In this document: positions 54,582 through 63,947 of the stretch, in pieces
Layout: each line of letters opens with the position of its first letter
Numbering within the stretch: the first letter of the stretch is position 1
Assembly (NCBI RefSeq): GCF_015291645.1
Contig: NZ_CP030055.1
Coordinates: 3,658,001 to 3,722,000 of the forward strand
Direction of reading: 5' to 3'
DNA: 64,000 nucleotides
Source of the DNA: Bradyrhizobium sp. CCBAU 53340
GTDB lineage: Bacteria > Pseudomonadota > Alphaproteobacteria > Rhizobiales > Xanthobacteraceae
Notes under the pieces: model-generated
The model's input: the letters and a program-made list of their open reading frames with translations, nothing else
Told to the model about the DNA's origin: nothing
Database searches by the model: none
Position numbers and translations under genes: made by a program

Positions 54582-54929
54582 TCAGCAATAACCGTAGATG
54601 CCGCACGAATAGGGCAGGCGCCAGAAGTAATCGACCTGTTTCCCGCCGTAGTACGAGCCCTGGTAATCGTAGTCCCAGGGGCGACCGTAATAGCCCGGCA
54701 GCGTATGGGAGCCCGGCAACAGCGGCGTGCCTGGCAGGTTCCGAATGTAGCTGCCAATGCCATAGGCCGGCGAGATCAGCGCATCCGGATCAGTCTCGAC
54801 ATAGACCTTTGGCGGCTCCTGCGGCGGAGCGGCGGCCCGCCGCTTCGGATGGGCCGGAAAGTCAGCGGCAACGGCGGCTGAGACCGTCAGCATCACCGCC
54901 AGGGCAGGCACCATCCAGCGCAGCATCAT
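54582..54929 (-). CDS. Exported Tyr/Pro-rich hypothetical protein
   Basis: A 115-aa protein with a signal peptide (VPALAVMLTVSAAVAADF), a proline-rich middle (KRRAAAPPQEPPKVYVET) and a Tyr/Gly-rich end (YYGRPWDYDYQGSYYGGK, CGIYGYC). This is a common Bradyrhizobium type without known function. Convergent with ctaA, 5 bp apart. Confidence 0.65.
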   Translation of the reverse strand: MMLRWMVPALAVMLTVSAAVAADFPAHPKRRAAAPPQEPPKVYVETDPDALISPAYGIGSYIRNLPGTPLLPGSHTLPGYYGRPWDYDYQGSYYGGKQVDYFWRLPYSCGIYGYC

Positions 54930-55023
54930 CGGCTCCGAATCAAAGGGGCGATCCAGCGATGATGTATGCGGCAGATATGGTTAATGACTATTAACCGGGG
55001 CGCGCTTTCACTTGCTCCGCGGA

Positions 55024-55782
55024 TCAGGCCGGAAACGTCCTGACCGGGGTGACGACCGCGTCGAATTGGATGCTCACCCTGTTCTTCAGAACGTGCTGGA
55101 TGACCTCCGTCTCCGACTTCTCGAAGAATTCGTCCCAGTTCGCGGCCTGACCGAACTCTCGCGCGAAATCGATCTCGGCGAATTTGCCGAGGAAGAGGGC
55201 GGTGACATCAGACTCGTTGTTCTTCGCGAATACGTGCTTTTGTCCGGACTTCCTCATGTACAAGCCGATCATGCGGAGGGCCTTGTAGACCAGCGTGCTG
55301 TCGTGAAAGAGAATGACTGCATCGCTCTTCATCAGCGGAAGCGTCCACAAGAAATCCCTGAAGCAGGCGATGTCGGTGTGCTCGCCATCGATGAAAGCGA
55401 TCTCGAAGCTGTTTTGAGCGCCCTGTACCGCATCCACCGAGCCATCGAACGTGGTCAGCTTGGACGTCGGGATGCCGCGAGACACCAGATTGTTGATCAT
55501 GGTCTGGTGGGTAATTCCGGAATAGTCGTACTTGGCGCCCCGCTCGTCCGGCTGCTGGCGTCCCCTTTCATCAATTGAAAGCACCGCCGTGCATGCGGGG
55601 TCCAGCAGAAACGGCGTCAGGCTGCCGCCGAGATAGGAGCCGATCTCGACATAAGAAAACGATCCGAGCACTCGCTTGGCGAGAGCAATGGTCTGCAACA
55701 AGAACCTTTTATCGTGAGCGCTTGTTTGCGAGGGGATTGGAAACAGCGTTCCGATGTCCGCTACGGCGATATTCATGGCCAT
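55024..55782 (-). CDS. Class I SAM-dependent methyltransferase-like protein
   Basis: A 252-aa protein of the Methyltransf_24/CmcI-like group: motif I as SYVEIGSYLGGSLTPFLL, motif II AVLSIDERG, then FEIAFIDGEHTDIACFRDF and AVILFHDSTLVYKAL. It would bind S-adenosylmethionine; the substrate is probably a sugar or small molecule, as in EPS or antibiotic loci. The ATG is followed by a second ATG two codons later, and either may be used. Confidence 0.78.
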   Translation of the reverse strand: MAMNIAVADIGTLFPIPSQTSAHDKRFLLQTIALAKRVLGSFSYVEIGSYLGGSLTPFLLDPACTAVLSIDERGRQQPDERGAKYDYSGITHQTMINNLVSRGIPTSKLTTFDGSVDAVQGAQNSFEIAFIDGEHTDIACFRDFLWTLPLMKSDAVILFHDSTLVYKALRMIGLYMRKSGQKHVFAKNNESDVTALFLGKFAEIDFAREFGQAANWDEFFEKSETEVIQHVLKNRVSIQFDAVVTPVRTFPA

Positions 55783-55916
55783 CCTTGTGCAGTCGCGTTC
55801 ATGACGCCCGGTTGAGACGTGGGAGCGTTGGGCGACTGTAGCGAGGGAAGCTGGCGCGGAGCCTTCGGCAAGGCGCAGCGCCAGTTTCCGGTGCGGATGG
55901 AAGGTGTCGAAGCTTG

Positions 55917-57197
55917 CTAGGCGCCCAGCGCCTGCTCCAGGTCGGCGATCAGGTCTTCCTTGTCCTCGATGCCGATCGAGAGCCGGACCACGTCGGGGCC
56001 GGCGCCGGACTTGATCTTGGCGGCGTCGTCGAGCTGGCTGTGCGTGGTCGAGGCCGGATGGATCACCAGCGAGCGCGTGTCGCCGACATTGGCGAGGTGC
56101 GAGAACAGCTGCAGCTTCGACACCAGGTTGACGCCGGCGTCATAGCCGCCCTTCAGGCTGAAGGTGAACACGGCGCCCGCGCCCTTTGGCGCATATTTGC
56201 GTGCGAGCTGGTTGTACTTGTCACTCGGAAGGCCGGCATAGCTCACCGAGGCCACCGCCGGATGTCCGGCGAGGAATTCGGCGACGGCTTTCGCATTGTC
56301 GCAGTGCTTCTGCATGCGCAGCGGCAGCGTCTCGATGCCGGTGAGGATCATGAAGGCGTTGAACGGCGACAGCGCCGGGCCGAGGTCGCGCAGGCCCAGC
56401 ACGCGGCAGGCGATCGCGAAGGCGAAATTGCCGAACGTCTCCTGGAGCCGGATGCCGTGATATTCCGGCCGGGGCTCGGAGAGCATCGGATATTTGCCGC
56501 CCGTCGACCAGTCGAACGTGCCGGCATCGACGATGATGCCGCCGAGCGAATTGCCATGGCCGCCGAGAAACTTCGTCAGCGAGTGCACGACGATGTCGGC
56601 GCCATGATCGATCGGGCGGATCAGATAGGGCGAGGCCAGCGTGTTGTCGACGATCAGCGGCACGCCTGCCGTGCGCGCCACGGTCGAGATCGCCTCGATG
56701 TCGGTCATGCTGCCGGCGGGATTGGCGATGGACTCGATGAAGATCGCCTTCGTGCGCGGCGTCACCGCGCGCTCGAAGCTGGCGATGTCATCTGGGTCCG
56801 CCCACACCACGTTCCAGCCGAAGCTCTTGAATGCATGGGTGAACTGGTTGATCGAGCCGCCATAGAGCTTTCGCGCGGCGATGAACTCGTCGCCGGGCTG
56901 GAGCAGTTGCTGCAGCACCACGACCTGCGCGGCGTGGCCCGACGCCACCGCCAGCGCGGCGGTGCCGCCCTCGAGTGCGGCGACGCGCTCTTCCAGCACC
57001 GCGTTGGTCGGATTGCCGATACGCGTGTAGATGTTGCCGAACGCCTGCAGGCCGAACAGCGAGGCGGCGTGGTCGGCGTCGTTGAAGACGAACGAAGTCG
57101 TCTGATAGATCGGGGTCGCGCGCGCACCGGTCGTGGGATCGGGCTGTGCACCGGCATGCACGGCGAGGGTCGAAAATCCCGGAAGGCGATCGCTCAT
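55917..57197 (-). CDS. metY: O-acetylhomoserine aminocarboxypropyltransferase
   Basis: A 426-aa PLP enzyme that makes homocysteine from O-acetylhomoserine and sulfide. The Cys/Met-metabolism fold is clear: STLAVHAGAQPDPTTGARATPIYQTTSF, YTRIGNPTNAVLE, ASGHAAQ, DNTLASPYLIRPIDHGADI and the Schiff-base Lys in VVHSLTKFLGGHGN (about residue 205). The length (426) and the C-terminal VGDTRSLVIHPASTTHSQL fit MetY rather than MetB. The gene stands alone with about 135 bp of promoter space upstream. Confidence 0.94.
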   Translation of the reverse strand: MSDRLPGFSTLAVHAGAQPDPTTGARATPIYQTTSFVFNDADHAASLFGLQAFGNIYTRIGNPTNAVLEERVAALEGGTAALAVASGHAAQVVVLQQLLQPGDEFIAARKLYGGSINQFTHAFKSFGWNVVWADPDDIASFERAVTPRTKAIFIESIANPAGSMTDIEAISTVARTAGVPLIVDNTLASPYLIRPIDHGADIVVHSLTKFLGGHGNSLGGIIVDAGTFDWSTGGKYPMLSEPRPEYHGIRLQETFGNFAFAIACRVLGLRDLGPALSPFNAFMILTGIETLPLRMQKHCDNAKAVAEFLAGHPAVASVSYAGLPSDKYNQLARKYAPKGAGAVFTFSLKGGYDAGVNLVSKLQLFSHLANVGDTRSLVIHPASTTHSQLDDAAKIKSGAGPDVVRLSIGIEDKEDLIADLEQALGA

Positions 57198-57335
57198 ACT
57201 TGGCGTCCTGTTTTTGTGGTCTGAAATCGCGCGGCATGCTGATCGGCGCCGCGCCCGGCGTCAAGCTGCGGCTTCACATCGCAACGATCGTGCTACGCAT
57301 TGTCGCGTTCGCGGAATGAATCCGTCGCGATTGCT

Positions 57336-57947
57336 TCAGCTCTGTTCGGTCTTGTTTTTGGCGGCACGATCGGAGGCTGCGGTATCGCCGCCACCGACAC
57401 TCATCCGATTGAGGGATAGACGCATGCCTTGCGTCGGCGCTGGCGGGCGCTTGGAGGAGAGCGTGCGCGAATTGACGCCCATCCAGGAGATCTCCGACGA
57501 CAGCCGGCCATATTCGATCTTGGGACAGCGGTTCATCACGACCTTGATACCTGCGGCCTCGGCCTTTTCCGCCGCCGCATCGTCGCGTGCGCCAAGCTGC
57601 ATCCAGATCACCTTCGGCAGAGGATCGAGCATGAGGGCTTCCTCGACGACAGGCATGATGTGGCTGGAGTTGCGGAAAATGTCGATCATGTCGACGGGGC
57701 TGCCGATGTCGGAGAGCGAGGCGACGAAGGGCTTGCCGAGCAGGTCCTTGCCGACATGTCCGGGGTTGATCGGGATCATGTCGTAGCCGCGCTGCGCCAG
57801 ATATTTGAACGCGAAATAGCTCGGCCGCACATTGACCGGCGAAGCACCGACCATGGCGATCGACTTCACGCTGTTGAGAATGCTGCGGATATAATTGTCG
57901 GGATAGGAGTCGTGATTCATTGCTGGTCTTTTCTTGTTGTCACTCAT
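57336..57947 (-). CDS. CoA-binding (YccU-type) protein
   Basis: A 203-aa protein, mostly a CoA-binding Rossmann domain: KSIAMVGASPVNVRPSYFAFKYLAQRGYDMIPINPG, and DIFRNSSHIMPVVEEAL, VIWMQLGARDDAAAEKAEAAGI and MNRCPKIEYGRL (read in segments). A polar tail follows. It begins by overlapping the enoyl-CoA hydratase stop, so the two are co-transcribed. Function in CoA handling is by family; a shorter form starting 27 bp later is possible. Confidence 0.84.
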   Translation of the reverse strand: MSDNKKRPAMNHDSYPDNYIRSILNSVKSIAMVGASPVNVRPSYFAFKYLAQRGYDMIPINPGHVGKDLLGKPFVASLSDIGSPVDMIDIFRNSSHIMPVVEEALMLDPLPKVIWMQLGARDDAAAEKAEAAGIKVVMNRCPKIEYGRLSSEISWMGVNSRTLSSKRPPAPTQGMRLSLNRMSVGGGDTAASDRAAKNKTEQS

Positions 57948-58764
57948 CCCGCCAGGTCGGCGCGCGCTTCTCGATAAAGGCGCCGATGCCTTCTTCGGCA
58001 TCGCGTGCCATCATGTTTTCGGTCATCACCTCTGCCGCATAGCGATAGGCATCGGCAAGGCTCATCTCGGCCTGGCGATAGAACGCCTCCTTGCCGAGCT
58101 TGACGGTGTAGGCCGACTTCAACGCGACCTGTTGCGCCAGCGCGATCGCGGCATCGCGCTCGGTGCCGGCAGTGACCACGCGATTGACGAGACCGATCTC
58201 TCTCGCGCGCGCGGCGGGGACCGGCTCGCCCGTCAGCAGCATCTCCATCGCCTGCTTGCGCGGCACATTGCGCGACAGCGCCACCATCGGCGTCGAGCAG
58301 AACAGGCCGATGTCGACGCCGGGCGTGGCGAAGTGGGCGGCTTCCGATGCAATCGCAAGGTCGCAGCTCGCCACGAGCTGGCAGCCGGCGGCTGTCGCGA
58401 TGCCCTGGACGGCAGCGACCACGGGCTTGGGCAGATGCACGATCGCCTGCATCATCGCGCTACAGGCGTTCATGGTCTCGGCGAAGAAGGCGCGGCCACG
58501 ATCGGGATCCGCGCGGCGCGCGGTCAGCTCCTTCATGTCGTGACCGGCCGAGAAGGCAGGACCGTTGGCTGCCAGCACGACGCCGCGGACGGCCTTATCG
58601 CCGCCGATCTCGTCGAGCGCGGCATGCAGGCCCGCAATCATCGCCGTCGACAGGCTGTTGCGCGCGGCCGGCCGGTTCAGGGTTAGGACTGCGATAGGGC
58701 CGACCATTTCGCGCAGCAGAATTGGCTGATGCGGCGAGGGGGCGCGGGCGGCCTGGGTGGACAT
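57940..58764 (-). CDS. Enoyl-CoA hydratase/isomerase
   Basis: A 274-aa crotonase-fold enzyme: AVLTLNRPAARNSLSTAM, ANGPAFSAGHDMKEL (oxyanion CoA loop), VVAAVQGIATAAGCQLVASCDLAIA with AHFATPGVDIGLF. The glutamate pair of the classical hydratase is not fully obvious, so a related activity is possible. It is coupled to a CoA-binding protein and divergent from a thioesterase, all fitting acyl-CoA metabolism. Confidence 0.9.
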   Translation of the reverse strand: MSTQAARAPSPHQPILLREMVGPIAVLTLNRPAARNSLSTAMIAGLHAALDEIGGDKAVRGVVLAANGPAFSAGHDMKELTARRADPDRGRAFFAETMNACSAMMQAIVHLPKPVVAAVQGIATAAGCQLVASCDLAIASEAAHFATPGVDIGLFCSTPMVALSRNVPRKQAMEMLLTGEPVPAARAREIGLVNRVVTAGTERDAAIALAQQVALKSAYTVKLGKEAFYRQAEMSLADAYRYAAEVMTENMMARDAEEGIGAFIEKRAPTWRDE

Positions 58765-58850
58765 TGGAGCGTTTCCGATTGGATTATTACAGTTGGATGA
58801 TGCAGATAACCTAATGTAGCAGGTGGCGCGAAGCGAGGGTGGGGAACGGC

Positions 58851-59279
58851 ATGGCGGCAGCGAAAATGAGCGTGGCGGAGCTTGAGCAGTTTCTCCGCGA
58901 CGAATTCCCCCAGGCCTTCAGCGGCGATGACATCACGATCGAGAGCGCGGACGGCCAGACCTGCCTTTTGCGCCAGCGTTACAGCGAAAGGATGCTGCGG
59001 CCGGGGGGAACCGTGTCCGGCCCGACGCTGATGGCCCTGGCCGATTTCGCCATGTACGTGGTGCTGCTGTCGGCGATCGGTCCGATCGGGCTCGCCGTGA
59101 CCACCAATCTCAACATCAATTTCCTCCGCAAGGGCCAGCCGGGGCAGGACGTGCTGGCCGAGGCCCGGCTGCTCAAGCTCGGCAAGCGCCTGGCGGTCGG
59201 GGAGGTGAACCTGTTGACGGGAACGTCGCCCGATCCCATCGCCCATGTCACATCGACCTATTCCATTCCAAATATTTGA
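58851..59279 (+). CDS. PaaI-family (hotdog) thioesterase
   Basis: A 142-aa hotdog-fold protein: RYSERMLRPGGTVSGPTLMALADFAMYVVLLSAIG, LAVTTNLNINFLRKGQPGQDVL and KRLAVGEVNL. The central N-L-N-x-N-F-L-R and GxT/SGPTxMALAD motifs match acyl-CoA thioesterases of the PaaI group. GAGGGTGGGG precedes the chosen ATG; an upstream GTG in frame lacks spacing. It is divergent from the enoyl-CoA hydratase. Confidence 0.85.
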   Translation: MAAAKMSVAELEQFLRDEFPQAFSGDDITIESADGQTCLLRQRYSERMLRPGGTVSGPTLMALADFAMYVVLLSAIGPIGLAVTTNLNINFLRKGQPGQDVLAEARLLKLGKRLAVGEVNLLTGTSPDPIAHVTSTYSIPNI

Positions 59280-59351
59280 CCTTTTTGCAGGTAATATAGC
59301 ACCATATTTTTAAACCATTGATTCTGCTTGCGTAAATTCCATCTTTGGGCA

Positions 59352-59380
59352 TTGACCGTTGCGCGGCGCTTCTCTAGAAA
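59352..59380 (+). promoter_or_regulatory. Sigma-70-type promoter of rplM-rpsI
   Basis: TTGACC, a 17-bp spacer and TAGAAA, about 55 bp upstream of the rplM start. The leader is short and the site is the best match in the gap after the thioesterase gene. Confidence 0.6.
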
Positions 59381-59436
59381 CTCGCGCAGTCTGGTGCGGT
59401 GTTCGCGCCGATGTCTCCCTTCACGGAAATTCAGAG

Positions 59437-59901
59437 ATGAAAACCTTTTCGGCAAAGCCGGCCGAGGTAACGAAGAAGTGGGTGCTGATCGACGCCAAGG
59501 GTCTGGTCGTCGGCCGTCTCGCCACCATCGTTGCCATGCGTCTGCGCGGCAAGCACCTCCCGACCTACACCCCGCACGTTGATTGCGGCGACAACGTCAT
59601 CATCATCAACGCCCAGCATGCCGTCCTCACCGGCCGCAAGCGCGAGCAGAAGACCTACTACAAGCACACCGGCTATGTCGGCCACGTCAAGGAGCGCACC
59701 GCGCGCCAGATCCTCGAAGGCCGTCATCCCGAGCGCGTGCTCGAGAAGGCCGTCGAGCGCATGATCCCGCGTGGTCCGCTTGGTCGCGTCCAGATGGGCA
59801 ACCTCCGTGTTTACGGCGGCGCCGATCATCCGCACGAGGCCCAGACGCCCGAGAAGCTCGACATCGCCAAGTTGAACCGCAAGAACACGAGGGCCGCATA
59901 A
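59437..59901 (+). CDS. rplM: Ribosomal protein L13
   Basis: A 154-aa 50S subunit protein: [65 protein letters not shown] and [28 protein letters not shown] (in parts). All standard L13 blocks are intact. L13 starts early in 50S assembly. It is followed by rpsI after 2 bp, the universal order. Confidence 0.98.
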   Translation: MKTFSAKPAEVTKKWVLIDAKGLVVGRLATIVAMRLRGKHLPTYTPHVDCGDNVIIINAQHAVLTGRKREQKTYYKHTGYVGHVKERTARQILEGRHPERVLEKAVERMIPRGPLGRVQMGNLRVYGGADHPHEAQTPEKLDIAKLNRKNTRAA

Positions 59902-59903
59902 TC

Positions 59904-60386
59904 ATGGCCGAATCCATTCAGTCGCTCGACCAGCTCTCGCAGCTCAAGACCGCAGCCGTGGCGCCCGATGCGCCCAAGCACGAGAAGAAGGTCGACAAGT
60001 TCAACCGCGCCTACGCCACCGGCAAGCGCAAGGACGCGGTCGCCCGCGTCTGGATCAAGCCGGGCGCCGGCAAGGTCACCGTCAACTCGCGCGAGGTCGA
60101 GGTCTATTTCGCCCGTCCCGTGCTGCGCATGATGATCGAGCAGCCGTTCTCGGTGGCCCAGCGTTCGGGCCAGTATGACGTGATCTGCACCGTCGCCGGC
60201 GGCGGTCTGTCCGGCCAGGCTGGCGCCGTGCGTCATGGCATCTCCAAGGCTCTCACTTACTTCGAGCCCGAGCTGCGTAGCGTGCTCAAGAAGGGCGGCT
60301 TCCTCACCCGCGACTCGCGCGTGGTCGAGCGTAAGAAGTACGGCAAGGCCAAGGCCCGCCGGTCCTTCCAGTTCTCGAAGCGTTAA
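59904..60386 (+). CDS. rpsI: Ribosomal protein S9
   Basis: A 160-aa 30S protein. The N-terminal extension (about 30 aa, [18 protein letters not shown]) is typical of alphaproteobacteria. The core has [48 protein letters not shown] and the invariant C-terminal RRSFQFSKR whose Lys-Arg end reaches the P-site tRNA. It is the last gene of the operon before a terminator. Confidence 0.98.
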   Translation: MAESIQSLDQLSQLKTAAVAPDAPKHEKKVDKFNRAYATGKRKDAVARVWIKPGAGKVTVNSREVEVYFARPVLRMMIEQPFSVAQRSGQYDVICTVAGGGLSGQAGAVRHGISKALTYFEPELRSVLKKGGFLTRDSRVVERKKYGKAKARRSFQFSKR

Positions 60387-60431
60387 TCGCTTCGGTCACA
60401 TTCGCCGCGAAAGCGGCTTCAATGAGATGCA

Positions 60432-60459
60432 AAAGGGCGCTGATTTCAGCGCCCTTTTT
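60432..60459 (+). terminator. Rho-independent terminator of rplM-rpsI
   Basis: AAAGGGCGCTGA pairs with TCAGCGCCCTTT and ends in a T-run, 46 bp after the rpsI stop. Confidence 0.9.
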
Positions 60460-60615
60460 GCTGTTCGTTTGTACGCAAATTGAAGACGAGTTTCCCGAAA
60501 ACTTGGGCTCGCGTGAAAACCTGAATGGAACTCGCCGGACCTAGCGTGGCATTTGGAAGGGCGCGCAAGTCGGCTGGGCCGATCGCGTAACTGCTATGTC
60601 TTGAAGGGGGCCGAC

Positions 60616-61836
60616 ATGATGTCGCTCGATAGCATCACGCTCTATTTGGTTGCCACCATGGTCGCCGCACTGCTCGGCGCCATGATGGTGTTGTTTGGTA
60701 AGCAAGAGAACAGCCCTGCGCTGAAATGGTGGGGCACCGCGTATCTGCTCGGTGCGGCCTCCGTGGCGCTGTGGACTGCGGCCGGCGACAAGCTCGGGCC
60801 ACATCTCTATCTCGCGCTGAACGCAGTCGGCTTCGTTGCCTGTGGCATGGTGTGGAATGCGGCGCGCGTCTTCCATGGCCGCAAACCGAACTGGCCGGGC
60901 CTGCTCGCCGGTGCGCTCGCCTGGGTCGCTGCCGCCTCGCTGCTCGATCCTGCCGCGTCCATGCTGCGCATGCTCGTCGGCGCCGGCATCGTCTCGATCT
61001 ACGCGGCGCTGACCGCGGGCGAGCTCTGGGTCGAGCGGCGCAAGAGCCTGCAACGTCGCTGGCCCGCCTTCGTCGTGCCGGTCATGCACGGCTGCGTCCT
61101 GATGCTGCCGATCCTGCTCGGCAGCTTCATGCGCCCGAACGACGCGAGCTTTTCCGGTAGCATCTGGGTCACCGTGTTCGCGGTCGAGCTCGTGCTCTAC
61201 GCCGTCGGCACCGTGTTCGTGATCTTCATGCTGGTGTCCGAGCGGACGGTGACCGCGCACCGGACCGCCGCATCCACCGATCCACTGACGGGCATGCTCA
61301 ACCGCCGCGGCTTCTCGGAAGCATGCAGCCGGGTGATCGAGCGCGAGGCCAAGGCCGGACGTCCCGTGACCGTGATGATCTTCGACATCGACCACTTCAA
61401 GTCGATCAACGACCGCTTCGGCCATCCCGCCGGCGACGAGATGCTGAAATTGTTCTCGACCGTCGTCGTCAGCAACCTGCGCATCTCCGATCTTTCCGGC
61501 CGCATCGGCGGCGAGGAATTCGCGGCGCTGCTGCCGTGTTCGCTCGAGGAGGGCGTGCTGGTTGCCGAGCGTGTGCGCGAGGCGTTCGAGACATCGGGTG
61601 TTGTCGTCGATGAAGGCCCGGTCGACACCACGGTCAGCATCGGCGTCGCCGGCGGCCCGGCGGGCACCGAGCTCGAGGTGCTGCTGGCCTCAGCCGACAC
61701 CGCGCTCTACCAGGCCAAGCGCGGCGGCCGCAATCGCGTCGAGTCGGCGGAGGAGCTGCCGCTGTCGCTGGAGAACTGGCGTCGCCAGAGCGCCGCGCGG
61801 ACCGGCGCGCCGCAGACGCGTCCGGCCACGGCATGA
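60616..61836 (+). CDS. Membrane-bound diguanylate cyclase
   Basis: A 406-aa protein. Residues 1-205 contain six to seven membrane helices (LYLVATMVAALLGAMMVLF and so on) with no clear sensor family, followed by a GGDEF domain: DPLTGMLNRRGF, IFDIDHFKSINDRFGHPAGDE, and the active-site GGEEF (298-302). An RxxD inhibitory site (RISD) lies five residues before it, so c-di-GMP feedback inhibition is likely. It makes c-di-GMP from two GTP. GAAGGGGG precedes the ATG. Confidence 0.93.
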   Translation: MMSLDSITLYLVATMVAALLGAMMVLFGKQENSPALKWWGTAYLLGAASVALWTAAGDKLGPHLYLALNAVGFVACGMVWNAARVFHGRKPNWPGLLAGALAWVAAASLLDPAASMLRMLVGAGIVSIYAALTAGELWVERRKSLQRRWPAFVVPVMHGCVLMLPILLGSFMRPNDASFSGSIWVTVFAVELVLYAVGTVFVIFMLVSERTVTAHRTAASTDPLTGMLNRRGFSEACSRVIEREAKAGRPVTVMIFDIDHFKSINDRFGHPAGDEMLKLFSTVVVSNLRISDLSGRIGGEEFAALLPCSLEEGVLVAERVREAFETSGVVVDEGPVDTTVSIGVAGGPAGTELEVLLASADTALYQAKRGGRNRVESAEELPLSLENWRRQSAARTGAPQTRPATA

Positions 61837-61895
61837 AGCAAACGGGCGCCTTGCGGTAATCTTCTGTTTACCATTCGATCCATACCATTGCGGTC

Positions 61896-62132
61896 ATGGA
61901 ATCGATCCGTCGACAGAATCCGCAGGCTGCCCTGATGTCGCTCGAAGCCGCTGCAAGCTCGGCCCGCGGCGGCTTCGCCTGCCTGTTCTCGACCGCGGAC
62001 GAATACGAGACCGCGCTGATCGCCGAGCGCCGCGCGCAAGGCCGCTACACGCAAAGCCACAGCTACTGGCCGTTTGTGCTTTTTCTCGGTTGCGCGTTCA
62101 TCGTTGCCGGCACCGTGCTGTTGTTCGCCTGA
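61896..62132 (+). CDS. Small membrane protein (hypothetical)
   Basis: A 78-aa protein with one C-terminal membrane helix (YWPFVLFLGCAFIVAGTVLLF) and a polar N terminus (ADEYETALIAERRAQGRY). No family recognised. It follows the diguanylate cyclase by 60 bp and has its own terminator after it. Confidence 0.6.
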   Translation: MESIRRQNPQAALMSLEAAASSARGGFACLFSTADEYETALIAERRAQGRYTQSHSYWPFVLFLGCAFIVAGTVLLFA

Positions 62133-62156
62133 GAGCGCCGCATTTTCGGCCGGGCA

Positions 62157-62179
62157 GGGCGCCGTTTCGGCGCCTTTTT
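62157..62179 (+). terminator. Rho-independent terminator
   Basis: GGCGCCG / CGGCGCC with a TTT loop and a following TTTTT, 25 bp after the small membrane protein stop. Confidence 0.85.
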
Positions 62180-62233
62180 CTTTGCTTCCAGCTGCGGTAG
62201 ACACGGCCACCAAACAAATAGGGGTGGAAACCG

Positions 62234-62530
62234 ATGATCACCGAGATCGCGCAAATCGACGTCAAGCCGGGCAGCGAGAAGGATTTTGAGGCCGCTGTCG
62301 CCAAGGCCAAGGCCGCCTTCGGCCGCTCCAAGGGCTTTCACGGTTTTGAACTGCACAAGTCGATCGAGAAGCCGCAGCGCTACCGGCTGATGGTGAAATG
62401 GGCGACGCTGGAGAACCATACCGTCGATTTTCGCGGCTCCGAGAATTTCACCGAATGGCGCGGGCTTGTCGGCCAGTATTTTGCCTCGCCTCCCGATGTC
62501 GAGCACACCGAGACCGTGCTGACGACCTGA
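62234..62530 (+). CDS. Antibiotic biosynthesis monooxygenase (ABM) domain protein
   Basis: A 98-aa ferredoxin-like protein: ITEIAQIDVKPGSEKDFEAAV, KAKAAFGRSKGFHGFELHKSIEKPQRYRLMVKWATLENHT, ending in F-E-V-type strands. The dimeric ABM fold serves in heme degradation or quinone oxidation, or has no known role. It stands alone, divergent to nothing, next to the convergent transporter gene. Confidence 0.83.
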   Translation: MITEIAQIDVKPGSEKDFEAAVAKAKAAFGRSKGFHGFELHKSIEKPQRYRLMVKWATLENHTVDFRGSENFTEWRGLVGQYFASPPDVEHTETVLTT

Positions 62531-62542
62531 GGCGCTACCTCT

Positions 62543-63718
62543 TTATGCCCCCTCTGCGAGAGGCGCCTCATACGTCTTGAAATGGTCGATCATGACCTTG
62601 GCGATGGCGACGAGCGGCAGCGCCAGCGCCAGGCCCCAGACGCCGAAGACGACGCCGAGCAGGATCTGGAACGCAAACAGCGTGGCCGGCGGGATGTTCA
62701 GCGCCTGGCGCTGGAGCAGCGGCGTCAGCACATAGCTCTCCATCGCATGCACGCCGAGGAACAGCATCAGCGCCGACAGCGCCGGAATCCAGCCCGAGGC
62801 GAGGCTCGCCAGCACCACGACGACGCCGGCGATGATGGCGCCGACGGTCGGGATGAAGGCGAGCAGGCCGGCCTGGATGCCCAGGATGAACGAGCCGGGG
62901 ATGCCGATGATCGCAAGTCCGATCCAGGTCACGAGTCCGACCGCGAGCATGACGATGATCTGCGCGATCAGCCAGCGCTCCAGCGTCTCGCCGATGCGGT
63001 CGACGATGAGGGTCGCGCGGACGCGGTGCCTGACCGGTGCGAGGAATAGCAGCCCGTCGTGATAGACGCTGGGCTGCGTGGCGAAGGCGAGCCCCAGGAA
63101 CAGCACGATGAAGATGTTGCCGACGGCGCTGATCGCGCCGAACAGCAGCTTGAAGGTCTGGCTGACGATTGCTCCGCCGCTGGAGGCAAGCGCGCCTGCG
63201 CCTGGCAGTTGACCGCGTGCAGTCGGGCTTGCCACCGGTGCCGTCGCCGTATCGCCCGAGGCGGAGGGGGCGGCGGAGGTCGCGTTGCTAATGTCGAAGA
63301 AGCTGGTGTCGATGCCGTGGTTTTCGAGGAAAGACCTGACATGCGAGATCTGCGACTTGATGGTGTTGCTGAGCGCTGAGGCCTGATCGGCAATCGTCGC
63401 GCCGCCGAGATAGGCGACGCCGGCAAGCAGGGCCGCAAGCACGGTGCAGACGATCGCAAGCCGCGCCGCATGTGGCAGGTGCACGCGGCGGCCGAGCGCA
63501 TTGGTCAGCGCGTTGAGGCCGACGCCAAGCAGCATGCCGGTGAAGATCAGGAGCAGGGTGGCGGCAAAGTACCAGGTGAAGACCAGCGCCGCAGTGAACA
63601 GGACGATCCCGATGCCGCCGACGGCAATGGCCCAAGCCCTGTCCCAAGCCCTGTCCCAAGCCATGTCCCGAGCCAAATCGGAGCGGTTTTCCGGCTGTTC
63701 ATCTCTGGAGATGGTCAC
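62543..63718 (-). CDS. AI-2E family transporter
   Basis: A 391-aa membrane protein of the PerM/AI-2E (UPF0118) family with about eight helices: ATLLLIFTGMLLGVGLNALT, AIVCTVLAALLAGVAYLG, VLFLGLAFATQPSVYHDGLL, and LGIQAGLLAFIPTVGAIIAG, PLLQRQALNIPPATLFAFQILLGVVFGVWG. Family members export small solutes, including autoinducer-2 or Na+/H+ exchange in some. I chose the GTG with AAGGA six bases upstream; the longer frame has no ribosome site. The N terminus carries a 12-bp tandem repeat (WDRAWDRAW). Confidence 0.86.
   Translation of the reverse strand: MTISRDEQPENRSDLARDMAWDRAWDRAWAIAVGGIGIVLFTAALVFTWYFAATLLLIFTGMLLGVGLNALTNALGRRVHLPHAARLAIVCTVLAALLAGVAYLGGATIADQASALSNTIKSQISHVRSFLENHGIDTSFFDISNATSAAPSASGDTATAPVASPTARGQLPGAGALASSGGAIVSQTFKLLFGAISAVGNIFIVLFLGLAFATQPSVYHDGLLFLAPVRHRVRATLIVDRIGETLERWLIAQIIVMLAVGLVTWIGLAIIGIPGSFILGIQAGLLAFIPTVGAIIAGVVVVLASLASGWIPALSALMLFLGVHAMESYVLTPLLQRQALNIPPATLFAFQILLGVVFGVWGLALALPLVAIAKVMIDHFKTYEAPLAEGA
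63636..63670. repeat. 12-bp tandem repeat in the AI-2E transporter N terminus
   Basis: About three copies of AAGCCCTGTCCC, encoding repeated WDRA on the minus strand. Copy-number change stays in frame. Confidence 0.6.
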
Positions 63719-63947
63719 ATCGTGTCCTTTTCGGAAGCGCGCAGCAGCACTCTTTCGTGAAATCTGACCGGGGATCAAGCCGGCCCCGTGCGCCGGATTG
63801 AAGCGCCCAAGTGCGTTCAAGTGCGTTCAAGCGCGTTGCGGCCGACGCCCATGGGGCCCCAGGGGGCGCGCCGAGGGGCAGGAATTAGGTCAAAATAGCA
63901 TTGCCGGCCCGCGATCCGCTCTGTTGAATTTGTTCCATCCGAGGGGC

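Noticed and set aside
59276..59297. TTGACC and TAATAT upstream of rplM
   Set aside because: The spacer is only 10 bp, too short for a sigma-70 promoter; the TTGACC-17-TAGAAA site downstream is better.
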